Part shown: positions 46,879 to 56,885 of the stretch, one piece after another
Numbering within the stretch: the stretch's first letter is position 1
How the letters are laid out: every line of letters starts with the position of its first letter
From: Halobacillus kuroshimensis DSM 18393
GTDB taxonomy: Bacteria > Bacillota > Bacilli > Bacillales > Halobacillaceae
Length of the DNA stretch: 64,000 nucleotides
Reading direction: 5' to 3'
Assembly: GCF_000425705.1 (NCBI RefSeq)
Contig: NZ_AUDY01000009.1
Location: 62,001 to 126,000 of the forward strand
The notes under the pieces: generated by a model
Databases searched by the model: none
What the model was told of the DNA's origin: nothing
Seen by the model: the letters and a program-made list of their open reading frames with translations, nothing else
Made by a program: the position numbers and the translations under genes

Positions 46879-47936
46879 CTCGGTTGAAAATGGGAATCAT
46901 TGGAGCGGGGGGAATTGCCCAGGGGAGGCATATTCCCTCTTTCCTTGAATTAAGCGGAAAAGTCGAAATAACCGCCGTTCAGGATGTGAATCGTGACCGG
47001 GCGGAAGAGGTGGCGGAGGCGTTCGATATCCCCTACGTCTTTTCTTATTATAAAGACATGTTTCAGGAAGTGGATGCTGTAACGATCTGTACGCCGAACA
47101 AGTTCCATGCAGAGATTGCGATTGCGGCTCTGGAAGCCGGGGTCCATGTGCTCTGTGAGAAACCAATGGCCATGACAACGGCAGAGGGAGAGGCGATGAT
47201 CGAGGCGGCAGAGCGGAATAACTGCATCCTTGACATTGCCTACCACTACCGGTTTACTCCAGAGGCCCAGCTGGCGAAGAAAGTTTTGGTGAACAATGAA
47301 ATTGGGGAGGCCTTCGTGACGAGAGTCCAGGCTATGCGCCGTCGTAAAGTTCCCGGCTGGGGTGTATTCACAAATAAGGACCTCCAGGGCGGAGGAAGTC
47401 TGATCGACTTCGGCTGTCATCTCCTTGATCTTGCCCTCTGGCTTCTGGATGACCCGGAACCCGTTGAAGTGACGGGACGGACCTATGACCGGCTGAGCAG
47501 GACACCGGGACTCGTCAATGACTGGGGCAGCTTTGATCATGAAACCTTTAACGTAGATGATCATGTAACAAGCTATATCACGTTTAAAAATGGCGAGTCG
47601 CTTCAGTTTGAGTGCTCATGGGCAGCGAACATTAAGGAAGATCATACAACCTTGACCATTTCAGGCACGGAAGGCGGCTTGAGTGTCTATCCGTTTGAAT
47701 TATACCAGGCGAAATACGGTGCCTTGTTTGACAGTTCAGCTAAAATCCGTGAAGGAGAGCCGGAAGTCGGGGTTGTTCAGGCGGAGAATTTTATTGATGC
47801 GTGTCTCGGCGGGGCAGAGCTTGTCGTAAAACCGGAGCAGGCCCTGAAAGTCACCAGACTGATGGAAGCCATCTATGAAAGCAGTCAAACCGGAACAAGT
47901 GTTAAACTAAACCATAGAGCGGAGGATGCTGAATGA
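46875..47936 (+). CDS. Gfo/Idh/MocA family oxidoreductase 2
   Basis: This 353-residue paralogue of the previous gene has the Rossmann motif MGIIGAGGIAQGRHIP, the CEKPMAMTTAEGE motif and the D..H block SLIDFGCHLLDLALWLL. Two different dehydrogenases in one operon suggest oxidation of a substrate and re-reduction of a product. It overlaps both neighbours by ATGA. Confidence 0.9.
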   Translation: MTRLKMGIIGAGGIAQGRHIPSFLELSGKVEITAVQDVNRDRAEEVAEAFDIPYVFSYYKDMFQEVDAVTICTPNKFHAEIAIAALEAGVHVLCEKPMAMTTAEGEAMIEAAERNNCILDIAYHYRFTPEAQLAKKVLVNNEIGEAFVTRVQAMRRRKVPGWGVFTNKDLQGGGSLIDFGCHLLDLALWLLDDPEPVEVTGRTYDRLSRTPGLVNDWGSFDHETFNVDDHVTSYITFKNGESLQFECSWAANIKEDHTTLTISGTEGGLSVYPFELYQAKYGALFDSSAKIREGEPEVGVVQAENFIDACLGGAELVVKPEQALKVTRLMEAIYESSQTGTSVKLNHRAEDAE

Positions 47937-48901
47937 AACTAGGGGTATTTACCGTCCTTTTTTCTGATAAATCATTTGAAGACATGCTCGATCATGCGAA
48001 AGAATCCGGCTTGAAAGCCGTTGAAATCGGAACAGGAGGTTATCCAGGGGATGCTCACTGTAACCTGGATGAACTGCTGGAAAGTGAAGACAAGCGCAAG
48101 GAATACCTTCAAAAAGTCCATGACAGAGGTTTGACGATCAGTGCCTTCAGCTGTCACGGGAACCCGATTTCTCCTGACAAAGCGTTTGCAGAGGAATGTC
48201 ATGACACCTTTGTTAAAACCGTCAAACTGGCAGGTCTGATGGACGTACCTGTCGTCAATACGTTTTCCGGGACACCGGGAGGACACGAAAATGACACCGC
48301 TCCGAACTGGCCCGTGACTCCGTGGCCACCGGAATATTCTGATATTCTTGAGTGGCAGTGGGAGAAGAAGCTGATTCCATATTGGAAAGAACAGGCCCGG
48401 CTCGCTGAGGAGCATGGTGTGAAAATCGGTCTTGAACTGCATGCCGGCTTTCTCGTCCATACGCCATACACGATGCTGAAGCTGCGCGAAGCTGCAGGAG
48501 AAGCCATTGGTGCAAATCTGGATCCCAGTCATTTGTGGTGGCAGGGCATCGACCCGGTCGCAGCGATAAAGATTCTGGGTCGTGAACAGGCGATTCACCA
48601 CTTCCACGCCAAAGATACGTACATCGATCAGGAAAACGTGAACATGTATGGCCTGACGGATATGCAGAATTACGCTGCCGTGCAAACAAGAGCATGGAGC
48701 TTCCGTTCTGTCGGATACGGCCATGGGACGAAAGAATGGTCTGATATCATCAGCGCTCTGCGTACCTTTGGATATGATCATGTTGTCAGTATTGAACACG
48801 AAGATCCGATCATGTCCATTCAGGAAGGGTTCCAAGCTGCGGTGAAGAACTTAAAAGATGTGATTATAGAGGAACCGGCAACGGACATGTGGTGGGCCTG
48901 A
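47933..48901 (+). CDS. Sugar phosphate isomerase/epimerase family protein (TIM barrel)
   Basis: This 322-residue AP-endonuclease-2-like TIM barrel has metal-site candidates Glu in GLELHAGFLVHT, Asp/His in NLDPSHLWWQGIDP, His in HHFHAKDTYID and Glu in VSIEHEDP, which are intact. Some relatives epimerise keto sugars or eliminate 3-keto glycosides. It is translationally coupled to the two oxidoreductases, which supports a joint keto-sugar pathway. Confidence 0.88.
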   Translation: MKLGVFTVLFSDKSFEDMLDHAKESGLKAVEIGTGGYPGDAHCNLDELLESEDKRKEYLQKVHDRGLTISAFSCHGNPISPDKAFAEECHDTFVKTVKLAGLMDVPVVNTFSGTPGGHENDTAPNWPVTPWPPEYSDILEWQWEKKLIPYWKEQARLAEEHGVKIGLELHAGFLVHTPYTMLKLREAAGEAIGANLDPSHLWWQGIDPVAAIKILGREQAIHHFHAKDTYIDQENVNMYGLTDMQNYAAVQTRAWSFRSVGYGHGTKEWSDIISALRTFGYDHVVSIEHEDPIMSIQEGFQAAVKNLKDVIIEEPATDMWWA

Positions 48902-48948
48902 CGGCTGCCTGACATGGACAAATAAGGCCGCTGGAAAGGGGAAAAACG

Positions 48949-49647
48949 ATGGAACAGACATCAGGAGTAAGAGGAGGACTATATGCCGTAAGTGAATGGA
49001 TCAGCCGGCTGGCGCTGGCCAACTTGTCCTGGGCAGCATTCAACCTTCCCGTTGGTCTGCTGCTGTTGAGCTTATTATACAGTTCCGGATTACAGGAGGC
49101 AGGGTACCTGCTCCCACCTCTCATCGTTTTGCTGCCCGTACTTTTCTTTCCAGCAACGGCTGCTCTCTTTGCCCAGGCACGCGAATGGGTACGCAAAGAT
49201 GAAGAAAAAGGATCGCGCCGGTCTTTCTGGAGCTACTATAAGGAAAACTATAAAACGAGTGCAGCGGCGGGGACGTTCCTCACGATTTTATGGGGGCTGC
49301 TTGTGGCGGATCTGTACTACTTCTCTGCTGTAAATCAGCTTCTTATGAACGTTTTCCTTGTTCTCGGCATTCTATTATTCGTGTACACCATCAACTGTTT
49401 TTCTGTAATGGTTCACTATGATATGAAGGCCCGGCACGTCATGAAGCAGGCGCTGCTGATTACCATCACAAGTCCTGTCCTGTTTGTGGCTGTCGCGGTA
49501 AGCGCTGGATTTATGCTGATGGTCAGTTTGTATATTTTTCCGCTGATCATTCCGATTTTTACAGGTTCGATCATTGCGTTTCTATCATTTTCCGCGTTTT
49601 ATCGAGTATACAGGAAACTAAATACAGAGAATGGACCCGGATGCTGA
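48949..49647 (+). CDS. YesL/DUF624 family membrane protein
   Basis: This 232-residue protein has five to six predicted membrane helices. DUF624/YesL proteins occur beside ABC sugar importers in many Bacillaceae, and their role is unknown. LANLSWAAFNLPVGLLLLSL and FPATAALFAQAREWVRKDE fit the family pattern. It is the last gene of the sugar cluster; the terminator overlaps its final codons. Confidence 0.82.
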   Translation: MEQTSGVRGGLYAVSEWISRLALANLSWAAFNLPVGLLLLSLLYSSGLQEAGYLLPPLIVLLPVLFFPATAALFAQAREWVRKDEEKGSRRSFWSYYKENYKTSAAAGTFLTILWGLLVADLYYFSAVNQLLMNVFLVLGILLFVYTINCFSVMVHYDMKARHVMKQALLITITSPVLFVAVAVSAGFMLMVSLYIFPLIIPIFTGSIIAFLSFSAFYRVYRKLNTENGPGC

Positions 49648-49665
49648 TGTCCGGGTTTTCTTTTG
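49634..49665 (+). terminator. Terminator of the sugar cluster
   Basis: ACCCGG and CCGGGT form the stem, followed by TTTTCTTTT. The 5' arm is inside the yesL-like gene. Confidence 0.7.
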
Positions 49666-49730
49666 TCTTCCATAAGGTAAAATGGAGGAGGATGGATAGA
49701 AGTTTTATAGACGGATCATGGAGGGATATT

Positions 49731-50186
49731 ATGAAGATTAGGCAATTGGAAAGCTCAGAATACGACCGGGTTCTTTCTCTCACGCACCAAATGATTTATG
49801 AAGGGACAATGAAAACGATTCAGCTGGAGCAGGAGGAGGCGAAAACTTTTGTCCAGCCTGTTCTTGATGAAGGGGGGACGTATATCATTGCAGAGGATGA
49901 ACAACAGCGTCTGCTCGGCTGGCTGTTGTCCGGTGAAAAAAGGGACACGTTTTCCGGGGAAAAGTTCGGGTTTATTTATGAGTTGTTTGTTCTTCCGGAA
50001 TTCAGAGGCCGGGATGTCGGCCGTGCCCTTATGGAAGAAGGGATCAGCCGCCTGCAGAAGCAGTACCGTGAAATCCGTTTGAGCGTCTATGCCGGAAATG
50101 ACGCTTCTAAACTGTATGAATCCCTCGGTTTCCAAAAGAAAACGATCATGATGAGCCTTACGAAAGAAGAGGAAGGAAATGGGTAA
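49731..50186 (+). CDS. GNAT family N-acetyltransferase
   Basis: This 151-residue GNAT-fold protein has the acetyl-CoA loop in VLPEFRGRDVGRALMEEG (motif Q/RxxGxG/A variant RGRDVG) and the C-terminal VYAGNDASKLYESLGF. The substrate is not predictable. ATG 49731 follows GGAGG; the longer frame from 49641 starts in the terminator. It overlaps the next small gene by eight bases. Confidence 0.85.
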   Translation: MKIRQLESSEYDRVLSLTHQMIYEGTMKTIQLEQEEAKTFVQPVLDEGGTYIIAEDEQQRLLGWLLSGEKRDTFSGEKFGFIYELFVLPEFRGRDVGRALMEEGISRLQKQYREIRLSVYAGNDASKLYESLGFQKKTIMMSLTKEEEGNG

Positions 50187-50424
50187 GCCGATTTTCTTCC
50201 GTCCCATGACATCTCAGGAGAAAAAAGGATGGAACAAAGGCGTTTACGTCGGTTTTTATACGTACCTGTTTGTTCTGTTCATCAACTTCTCTTATGAAAC
50301 CTTTGCTTCCGGTTCCCTGTTTTCCGCTCCCGTATTATTCTGGTCTGGACTCGCCGCCGCTTTCGTAACGGAACTTCTCTATGTGTTCGTGCAAAAGCGT
50401 AGACAGTCCGACGATCATACATAA
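50179..50424 (+). CDS. Small two-helix membrane protein
   Basis: This 81-residue protein has two transmembrane segments (about 23-42 and 49-70) and a basic C-terminus. It is coupled to the GNAT gene. I do not recognise a family. Confidence 0.6.
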   Translation: MGKPIFFRPMTSQEKKGWNKGVYVGFYTYLFVLFINFSYETFASGSLFSAPVLFWSGLAAAFVTELLYVFVQKRRQSDDHT

Positions 50425-50432
50425 AACAGACT

Positions 50433-50467
50433 CCAGGAATGGACGGCCCTTCGCACTCCATTCCTGG
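50433..50467 (+). terminator. Hairpin after the GNAT unit
   Basis: CCAGGAATGGA (50433-50443) pairs with TCCATTCCTGG (50457-50467). There is no immediate T-run, though CTTTTT follows 14 bases later. Confidence 0.6.
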
Positions 50468-50474
50468 AAGATTG

Positions 50475-50503
50475 TTGTATCTTTTTAAGAAAGCGGTTAC
50501 AAT
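50475..50503 (+). promoter_or_regulatory. hut operon promoter overlapped by a cre site
   Basis: TTGTAT (50475-50480), a 17-base spacer and TACAAT (50498-50503) form a sigma-A promoter. AGAAAGCGGTTACA (50488-50501) matches 13 of 14 cre positions and covers the spacer and -10, so CcpA binding would block transcription when glucose is present. Confidence 0.7.
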
Positions 50504-50555
50504 TTAACTAGTGATTAGTGAATAGACGGAGAATAAAGGAAGGCGGTGATACAGG

Positions 50556-50993
50556 GTGCCTCAGCAGATGAAGATTGGTAAACTGGCTGTCCTGGCCGCC
50601 TCTTTGACAGAAGAAGAACGGTCAGGGTTTGCCGACAGTTTCGAACATGTCCGCTGCTGTCAGGGAAAGGTCGGTTCCATGGATGTCCAGAAAATCATCG
50701 CTGCTGTAGAAACGGCGGCGAAGCGTAATGACATCATTAAAGAACATGTCTACCGGGAGACCCATGCGCTGTATCATGCGATCCTTGAAGCACTGCACGG
50801 TGTCACCCGGGGGCAGATCGGCGTAGGAACGATGATGCGCACAGTAGGGCTTCGCTTTTCAGTCGTCCGCGGCCGGCCTTATGATCATCCTGGAGAAGGG
50901 GAATGGCTGGCTGTTGCGTTTTACGGGACGATCGGAGCTCCTGTAAAAGGTTTGGAGCATGAGACATGTGGACTTGGCATCAATCATATATAA
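50556..50993 (+). CDS. hutP: Hut operon antiterminator HutP
   Basis: HutP is an RNA-binding protein that, with histidine and Mg2+, disrupts the hut attenuator and allows read-through. The 145-residue protein has [19 protein letters not shown] (metal/His-binding histidines), [22 protein letters not shown] and the C-terminal [19 protein letters not shown]. It starts with GTG 50556. The order hutP-terminator-hutH is as in B. subtilis. Confidence 0.95.
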   Translation: MPQQMKIGKLAVLAASLTEEERSGFADSFEHVRCCQGKVGSMDVQKIIAAVETAAKRNDIIKEHVYRETHALYHAILEALHGVTRGQIGVGTMMRTVGLRFSVVRGRPYDHPGEGEWLAVAFYGTIGAPVKGLEHETCGLGINHI

Positions 50994-51009
50994 AAGAATA
51001 GGTGGCCTG

Positions 51010-51068
51010 TAGTCATTAGATATGAGAAGGCGGCAATGGTAGGGATTTCGTGCCATTGCCGTCTTTTT
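51010..51068 (+). promoter_or_regulatory. HutP-controlled attenuator before hutH
   Basis: UAG, GAG-type triplets spaced by four bases (TAG-N4-TAG-N4-GAG, 51010-51026) match the known HutP recognition pattern. They directly precede a terminator in which GGCAATGG (51032-51039) pairs with CCATTGCC (51053-51060), followed by GTCTTTTTTT. HutP-histidine binding would prevent termination before hutH. Confidence 0.85.
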
Positions 51069-51118
51069 TTAAAGCCGATCCACCTGAACGATGGGAGAAG
51101 TCTGAAAGGGGGATGGCC

Positions 51119-52660
51119 ATGGTCGAATTGGACGGAGATCATTTGACGCTGGAGGAAATGGAAAGGATCTGTGTATACAACGAACAGGTTCGTGTGTCCC
51201 AGAGCAGTCTGATTCGTGTACGGGTGGGAAGGGAGACGGTTGAAAAAATCGTAGCGGCCGGCCATACCGTTTACGGAATCAATACAGGCTTTGGAAAGCT
51301 GAGTGACGTCAGGATAGCCCCTGAGGATGTTGATACTTTACAGCGGCATTTAATCCGGTCGCACGCCTGCGGGATAGGAGATCCCTTTCCTGAAGTGATC
51401 AGCCGGGCAATGCTTGTACTCAGACTGAATACGCTTTTGAAAGGTTTTTCGGGTGTCCGGGAGGTCGTAGTCCAACGGCTTCAGTTGTTGATTAATGAAG
51501 GGATTCATCCCGTTATTCCTTCACAGGGATCTCTTGGCGCGTCTGGAGATCTCGCCCCTCTCGCCCATTTAGCGCTGGTGATCATGGGTGAAGGTGAAGT
51601 GTTTATTCGCGGCAAACCACGTGCGGCTGCGGATGTTTATACCGAGTTATCGATTCCACCGCTGTCATTAAAGGCGAAGGAAGGGCTGGCGTTGATCAAC
51701 GGAACCCAGGCCATGACGGCTGTCGGCGTCACAGCCTGGCTTCGGGCGAGAAAATTAGCCGTACAGTGCGACTGGGGAGCGGCTGTAACCCTGCAGGCGC
51801 TGGAAGGGATCCGTGATGCGTTTCATCCGAGTATTCATGCCGCACGGGGCTATCCGGAGCAGGAAGCTGTCGCCGAGCGCATCCGGCACCTGACAGATGG
51901 AAGCCAGCTGATGACCTACCAAGGAGAAAAGCGGGTACAGGACGCTTATTCGTTACGGTGTATCCCACAGGTTCACGGAGCGACCTGGCAGGCGCTTCAC
52001 TACGTGAAAGAAAAGCTGACCATCGAAATGAACGCAGCTACAGATAATCCTCTCCTTCTTGAAGGCGGGAGCGTCGTAGTGTCCGGCGGGAATTTTCATG
52101 GACAGCCAATTGCCCTGGCGATGGACTTTTTGAAAATCGCGCTGAGTGAACTGGCTTCGATTTCGGAGCGGAGGATTGAAAGGCTCGTCAACCCGCAGTT
52201 GAATGATCTTCCCGCTTTTTTAAGTCCAGATCCAGGACTGCAGTCGGGGTTCATGATTATCCAGTATGCAGCAGCCTCTCTGGTGTCAGAAAATAAAACG
52301 CTCGCTCACCCGGCCAGTGTGGATTCCATCCCCTCCTCGGCCAACCAGGAGGATCACGTCAGTATGGGAACGACAGCGGCCCGCCATGCTGCTCTTATCC
52401 TTGAGAATGTCGAAAAAGTCGTTGCCATCGAACTGATCTGCGGCCTGCAGGCACTCGAATGGCGCGGCATTGACCGGGCATCTCCACGGATCCGCAAGCT
52501 GTGGATGAAAGCCCGGACGGTGGTTGAACCGCTGACTGAGGACAGGATCCTTTCTAAAGATATTGAAAAGATGACGGCATGGATGAGAACCGATTCGTTT
52601 GACTGGGAAGAGTGGCGGTCGATTCACGAAGGAGGAGATGCTTATGTCGACAAGCCGTAA
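51119..52660 (+). CDS. hutH: Histidine ammonia-lyase
   Basis: This enzyme deaminates histidine to urocanate. The 513-residue protein has the MIO cofactor triad Ala-Ser-Gly in [17 protein letters not shown], with [13 protein letters not shown] near the N-terminus and NAATDNPLL further on. ATG 51119 is seven bases after AAAGGGGG; longer in-frame starts lie in the attenuator. It overlaps hutU by 17 bases. Confidence 0.97.
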   Translation: MVELDGDHLTLEEMERICVYNEQVRVSQSSLIRVRVGRETVEKIVAAGHTVYGINTGFGKLSDVRIAPEDVDTLQRHLIRSHACGIGDPFPEVISRAMLVLRLNTLLKGFSGVREVVVQRLQLLINEGIHPVIPSQGSLGASGDLAPLAHLALVIMGEGEVFIRGKPRAAADVYTELSIPPLSLKAKEGLALINGTQAMTAVGVTAWLRARKLAVQCDWGAAVTLQALEGIRDAFHPSIHAARGYPEQEAVAERIRHLTDGSQLMTYQGEKRVQDAYSLRCIPQVHGATWQALHYVKEKLTIEMNAATDNPLLLEGGSVVVSGGNFHGQPIALAMDFLKIALSELASISERRIERLVNPQLNDLPAFLSPDPGLQSGFMIIQYAAASLVSENKTLAHPASVDSIPSSANQEDHVSMGTTAARHAALILENVEKVVAIELICGLQALEWRGIDRASPRIRKLWMKARTVVEPLTEDRILSKDIEKMTAWMRTDSFDWEEWRSIHEGGDAYVDKP

Positions 52661-54317
52661 CATAAAAGCTGCAACTGGACAGACGCTTGAATGTAAAGGG
52701 TGGGAGCAGGAAGCTGTACTGCGTATGCTCTCCAACAATCTTGATCCAGCGGTGGCAGAAAAGCCGGAGGAATTGGTCGTTTACGGTGGAATTGGGAAGG
52801 CAGCGAGGAACTGGGAGGCATTTGATGCCATCGTCAGCGTGTTGAAACGGTTGGAAAATGACGAAACGCTCCTTATCCAATCCGGCAAACCGGTCGGTGT
52901 TTTCCGTACCCACCCGGCTGCTCCACGTGTGCTGCTTTCTAATTCTGTTCTCGTTCCGAAGTGGGCGGACTGGCCCCATTTTCACGAGTTGGACAAAAAA
53001 GGATTGATGATGTACGGCCAGATGACGGCTGGGAGCTGGATCTATATCGGCTCTCAGGGAATTCTGCAGGGCACTTACGAAACGTTCGCTTCCTTGGCTG
53101 AGAAGCATTTTGACGGCTCGCTAAAAGGAACCATCACTTTAACCGCAGGACTTGGTGGAATGGGAGGCGCCCAGCCGCTGGCCGTGACGATGAACGGAGG
53201 CGTCGTCATTGCTGTTGAGGTCGATCAGGAGCGCATAGCAAAAAGGCTCTCATCCGGTTACTGTGACAGACAGGCCGCCAGTCTGAAAGAAGCCCTTCAT
53301 TGGGCAGAAGAGGCGAAGCAGGAGGGGGAAGCGTTGTCCATTGCCTGTCTCGGTCATGCGGAAGACATTCATAAACAGATCATTGCTCAAGGATTTCCGA
53401 TTGATATTGTGACCGACCAAACATCCGCCCATGATCCGCTGAATGGGTACATTCCGACTGACCTCTCCATATCCGGTGCAGATGAACTGAGAAAACAGAA
53501 CCCGGAATTATATGTGGAAAAGGCTTCCTATTCCATGGCGGAGCATGTCCGGACCATGCTGGAGTTTCAGAAGCATGGAAGCATTGTCTTTGACTATGGC
53601 AACAACCTGCGCCAGGTGGCTTATGATGCCGGCGTCAACGAAGCGTTTGACTACCCGGGATTTGTTCCCGCGTATATCCGGCCGTTATTCTGCGAAGGAA
53701 AAGGACCGTTCCGCTGGGCTGCGTTATCGGGGGATCCGGAAGATATTTACCGCACCGATCAGCTCGTACGCGATCTATTCCCGGATCAGGATCCACTCCT
53801 CCGCTGGATTGACAAGGCTCAGAAAAAAATTAAATTTCAAGGGCTTCCTTCAAGAATCTGCTGGCTCGGTTACGGGGAACGGGTGAAGATGGGGCTTGGC
53901 ATCAATGAACTGGTACGAAAGGGAGAATTGAAAGCACCGGTCGTCATCGGTCGTGATCATCTGGACTGTGGTTCGGTAGCCTCTCCCAACCGTGAGACGG
54001 AAGCGATGAAGGACGGCAGTGATGCTGTCGGAGACTGGGCGGTATTGAACGCGCTGATCAACACGGCCGCCGGAGGTTCGTGGGTTTCCTTCCATCACGG
54101 CGGCGGGGTCGGTATGGGCTATTCGCTTCACGCTGGTATGGTTGCTGTGGCCGATGGGACGGATCTCGCAGAGGAGCGTCTGAAACGGGTATTGACGACG
54201 GACCCCGGCATGGGCATTATGCGCCATGCGGATGCCGGCTACGAAAAAGCGGAACAAGAAGCACGAAGGCACAATCTGGATATTCCGATGCTGGGGAGGG
54301 ATAAGCATGATGGATGA
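52644..54317 (+). CDS. hutU: Urocanate hydratase
   Basis: This enzyme hydrates urocanate to imidazolonepropionate using tightly bound NAD+. The 557-residue protein has [20 protein letters not shown] as the NAD region and [26 protein letters not shown] as a conserved block. ATG 52644 follows GGAGGAG inside the end of hutH. It overlaps hutI by 11 bases, so the operon is translationally coupled throughout. Confidence 0.97.
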   Translation: MSTSRNIKAATGQTLECKGWEQEAVLRMLSNNLDPAVAEKPEELVVYGGIGKAARNWEAFDAIVSVLKRLENDETLLIQSGKPVGVFRTHPAAPRVLLSNSVLVPKWADWPHFHELDKKGLMMYGQMTAGSWIYIGSQGILQGTYETFASLAEKHFDGSLKGTITLTAGLGGMGGAQPLAVTMNGGVVIAVEVDQERIAKRLSSGYCDRQAASLKEALHWAEEAKQEGEALSIACLGHAEDIHKQIIAQGFPIDIVTDQTSAHDPLNGYIPTDLSISGADELRKQNPELYVEKASYSMAEHVRTMLEFQKHGSIVFDYGNNLRQVAYDAGVNEAFDYPGFVPAYIRPLFCEGKGPFRWAALSGDPEDIYRTDQLVRDLFPDQDPLLRWIDKAQKKIKFQGLPSRICWLGYGERVKMGLGINELVRKGELKAPVVIGRDHLDCGSVASPNRETEAMKDGSDAVGDWAVLNALINTAAGGSWVSFHHGGGVGMGYSLHAGMVAVADGTDLAEERLKRVLTTDPGMGIMRHADAGYEKAEQEARRHNLDIPMLGRDKHDG

Positions 54318-55572
54318 TCAAATCATTGAAAACATCGGTACCCTCCTCCTTCCAGGCGCCGGACCATTGAAGGGAGAGGCGATGAAGGAGCTGCCTGTCC
54401 GACATCAGGCGGCCATAGCCATAAAGGGTGAGAAAGTCGTCTGGATTGGTTCTTCAGAAGAGGCCTGTGCACGGCAGGCCCGTCATCGTTTCAATGCTGA
54501 AGGCAAAGTCGTATCACCGGGGTTGGTGGACCCACACACCCACCTCGTTTTTGGAGGATCAAGAGAAGAAGAACTAGCTCTTAAACAAGCAGGTACAACG
54601 TATCTGGATATTTTGAAAAGCGGTGGAGGCATACTTTCGACGGTACGCGCAACGCGGCAGGCGGATGAAAGTTCTTTGTATGGGAAAGCCCGTAGGTTCG
54701 CCAGCGGTATGGCGGCTTATGGGGTGACATCGCTGGAAGCGAAAAGCGGCTACGGATTGGATGAAGAAACAGAGTTGAAGCAGCTGGCTGTCATTGACAG
54801 GCTGAACGACGAGGGGCTGCTTGATATCGCAGCCACCTTTCTCGGCCCACATGCCATACCTCCAGAGTATAAAGGGCGGGAAGACGCTTTTCTTGACCAG
54901 ATGATTGACCTGCTTCCAGTCATTAAACAAAAAACATCGGCGGTTTTCACGGATATATTCTGTGAGACGGGGGTGTTTACGACCGAACAGGGAGCCCGAT
55001 TCATGGAAGCATCGCTTAGGCACGGATTCCAGTTGAAAATCCACGCGGATGAAATCGACCCGCTCGGCGGCACGGAACTGGCTGTTCAATACGGTGCGGT
55101 GTCGGCCGACCACCTGGTGGCGGCATCTGCCGAAAGCATCAAACAACTGGCAGCCTCCGAAACGATTGCTGTCCTCCTTCCGGGTACGACCTTTTATTTA
55201 GGCAAAGACACCTATGCGGATGCGGGAAAGATGATACAGGAAGGTGCGGCCGTAGCCCTGGCGACGGATTTCAACCCGGGCAGCTGTGTTACCCATAATC
55301 TGCAGATGATCATGGCACTGGCTGCTTTGAAAATGAAAATGACGCCGGAAGAAATCTGGAACGCTGTGACGGTCAATGCAGCCCATGCGATCGGCATGGA
55401 GAAAGTGGCTGGAAGAATCACAGTGGGCGGGCAGGCCGACCTTGTTTTCTGGGACATTCCGAATTACAAGTATCTTCCTTATCATTACGGCGTGAATCAT
55501 GCCCGTGCGGTATGGAAGCGGGGGCGGTTAATCTGGGAAAGGAGGGAGGCGGATGTCTTTCCAATATCTTAA
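54307..55572 (+). CDS. hutI: Imidazolonepropionase
   Basis: This amidohydrolase-superfamily metalloenzyme opens imidazolonepropionate to formiminoglutamate. The 421-residue protein has the metal-binding HxH in [11 protein letters not shown], the His/Glu of [12 protein letters not shown], and Asp in [13 protein letters not shown] 54307 follows GGGAGGG. Confidence 0.96.
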   Translation: MMDDQIIENIGTLLLPGAGPLKGEAMKELPVRHQAAIAIKGEKVVWIGSSEEACARQARHRFNAEGKVVSPGLVDPHTHLVFGGSREEELALKQAGTTYLDILKSGGGILSTVRATRQADESSLYGKARRFASGMAAYGVTSLEAKSGYGLDEETELKQLAVIDRLNDEGLLDIAATFLGPHAIPPEYKGREDAFLDQMIDLLPVIKQKTSAVFTDIFCETGVFTTEQGARFMEASLRHGFQLKIHADEIDPLGGTELAVQYGAVSADHLVAASAESIKQLAASETIAVLLPGTTFYLGKDTYADAGKMIQEGAAVALATDFNPGSCVTHNLQMIMALAALKMKMTPEEIWNAVTVNAAHAIGMEKVAGRITVGGQADLVFWDIPNYKYLPYHYGVNHARAVWKRGRLIWERREADVFPIS

Positions 55573-56491
55573 CCCCGGGCCGGCACGGGGGTTCAAAGAC
55601 AGGTTCACGACGAAAGTGGATGAAACGAAGCAGTGGTATGAAGAAGGAAAATCCGGAAAAATCGGCCTGCTCGGTCTGCCTTACTCGAAATCATCCATCT
55701 CTGCCTCCCAGGCGTCGGAAGCCCCGCAGAGCATCCGACGGGCTCTAGGGTTTTATACGACGTATTCCCATGAAAAAGAAAAGGACTATACGGATGTGAC
55801 GATGCTTGACTTCGGAGACGCTCCCGCCCATCCGACAGATACGGAAAAAACGAACGATCTATTGAAGAAGAGTGTGAAGGAAATGCTTGAGGAAGAGTCC
55901 TGCTCCCGTTACGTCCTCCTCGGGGGAGATCACGGGGTCAGTTTTCCTTCCATCACTGCTTTTCATGAGCGGTGGGGCCGTGTCGGCGTGCTTCAATGGG
56001 ACGCCCATCATGACGTAAGGAACACAGAGGACGGCGGCCGGACGAACGGAACCCCTTTTCGCAGCCTGCTCGAATCGGGTGTTGTAAGGGGGGAGGATTT
56101 GGTCCAGATCGGCATCCGGGACTATTCCAATGCTCAAGCCTATGCGGAATATTGTGCACGCCATGGTGTGGCTGTCTACACGATGGCGGATGTAGATGCA
56201 GAAGGCATTGCATCCATCGTGAAGAAAGAGATCCAGCGATTGAAGGAGAAGGTGGACCTGATCTATTTATCCGTCGATATGGATGTCGTGGATCAGGCTT
56301 ATGCGCCCGGCTGTCCAGCGATCGGTCCTGGTGGGTTAACGTCACGGGAACTGCTGGTGAGTGTACAGGAAGCTTCCGGCGATCCCATCGTTAAAGCCAT
56401 GGATATCGTCGAGATCGATCCGTCCAAGGACGTCCGGGATATGACAAGCCGCCTTGCCGCTCATGTCATGATGCGGTACATGTATCAATAA
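55553..56491 (+). CDS. hutG: Formimidoylglutamase
   Basis: This arginase-family enzyme hydrolyses formiminoglutamate to glutamate and formamide. The 312-residue protein has the two-manganese site motifs GGDHGVSFP, WDAHHDVR and SVDMDVVDQAYAPG, all intact. It overlaps hutI by 20 bases and ends the operon. No hutM permease follows, unlike B. subtilis, so histidine uptake must be encoded elsewhere. Confidence 0.96.
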   Translation: MSFQYLNPGPARGFKDRFTTKVDETKQWYEEGKSGKIGLLGLPYSKSSISASQASEAPQSIRRALGFYTTYSHEKEKDYTDVTMLDFGDAPAHPTDTEKTNDLLKKSVKEMLEEESCSRYVLLGGDHGVSFPSITAFHERWGRVGVLQWDAHHDVRNTEDGGRTNGTPFRSLLESGVVRGEDLVQIGIRDYSNAQAYAEYCARHGVAVYTMADVDAEGIASIVKKEIQRLKEKVDLIYLSVDMDVVDQAYAPGCPAIGPGGLTSRELLVSVQEASGDPIVKAMDIVEIDPSKDVRDMTSRLAAHVMMRYMYQ

Positions 56492-56504
56492 AAGAGGATA
56501 ATCC

Positions 56505-56538
56505 AAAAGCAGGACCTACCCAGGTCCTGCTTTTGAGC
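56505..56538 (+). terminator. Terminator of the hut operon
   Basis: AAAAGCAGGACCT and AGGTCCTGCTTTT (56505-56534) form a perfect stem with a four-base loop. Confidence 0.9.
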
Positions 56539-56558
56539 TGTCCATAGTTCAGGGAAAG

Positions 56559-56695
56559 GGTCACGTTCCGCTTTTCGGTGGATGCTTGCCGCGGGTACGG
56601 CTTCAGCTAACATGGGCAGGAAGACCGCCTGCCCATGTGGATCTTCAGCTCGCGTTGTTCCCGAAGGCGTCACCAACGAACGCTCCTCGTGACCT
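56559..56695 (+). repeat. Dispersed intergenic repeat, family B, copy 2
   Basis: The element starts GGTCACGTTCCGCTTTTCGG and continues TGGATGCTTGCCGCGGG. It has the central hairpin GGGCAGGAAGACCGCCTGCCC and ends GTCACCAACGAACGCTCCTCGTGAC. The pattern is shared with copies at 29.8 kb (short), 60.8 kb and 63.2 kb. The 56492-56885 gap holds this, the hut terminator and the ktr terminator; no gene is seen. Confidence 0.82.
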
Positions 56696-56767
56696 GCCAA
56701 ATGACGAGTTGGGAACAAGGAGGGTGTAAGACAGAGGACCTCAAATGTGTACGTACCGAAATAGGAA

Positions 56768-56822
56768 AATCCCCTCCCATACTCAGCTTGGAGAATGAGT
56801 GCAGGAGGGGGCCGGTTTTAAA
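56768..56822 (-). terminator. Terminator of the Ktr/Trk gene
   Basis: On the minus strand CCCCTCC pairs with GGAGGGG, with an inner CTCATTCTCCAAGC/GCTGAGT structure, followed by ATTTTCC. Confidence 0.6.
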
Positions 56823-56885
56823 AGAGCCGCTCGTCCCACTTCTGATGAAATACGGACGATTGCGTGGAGCCCTTGTCTTTGATTG

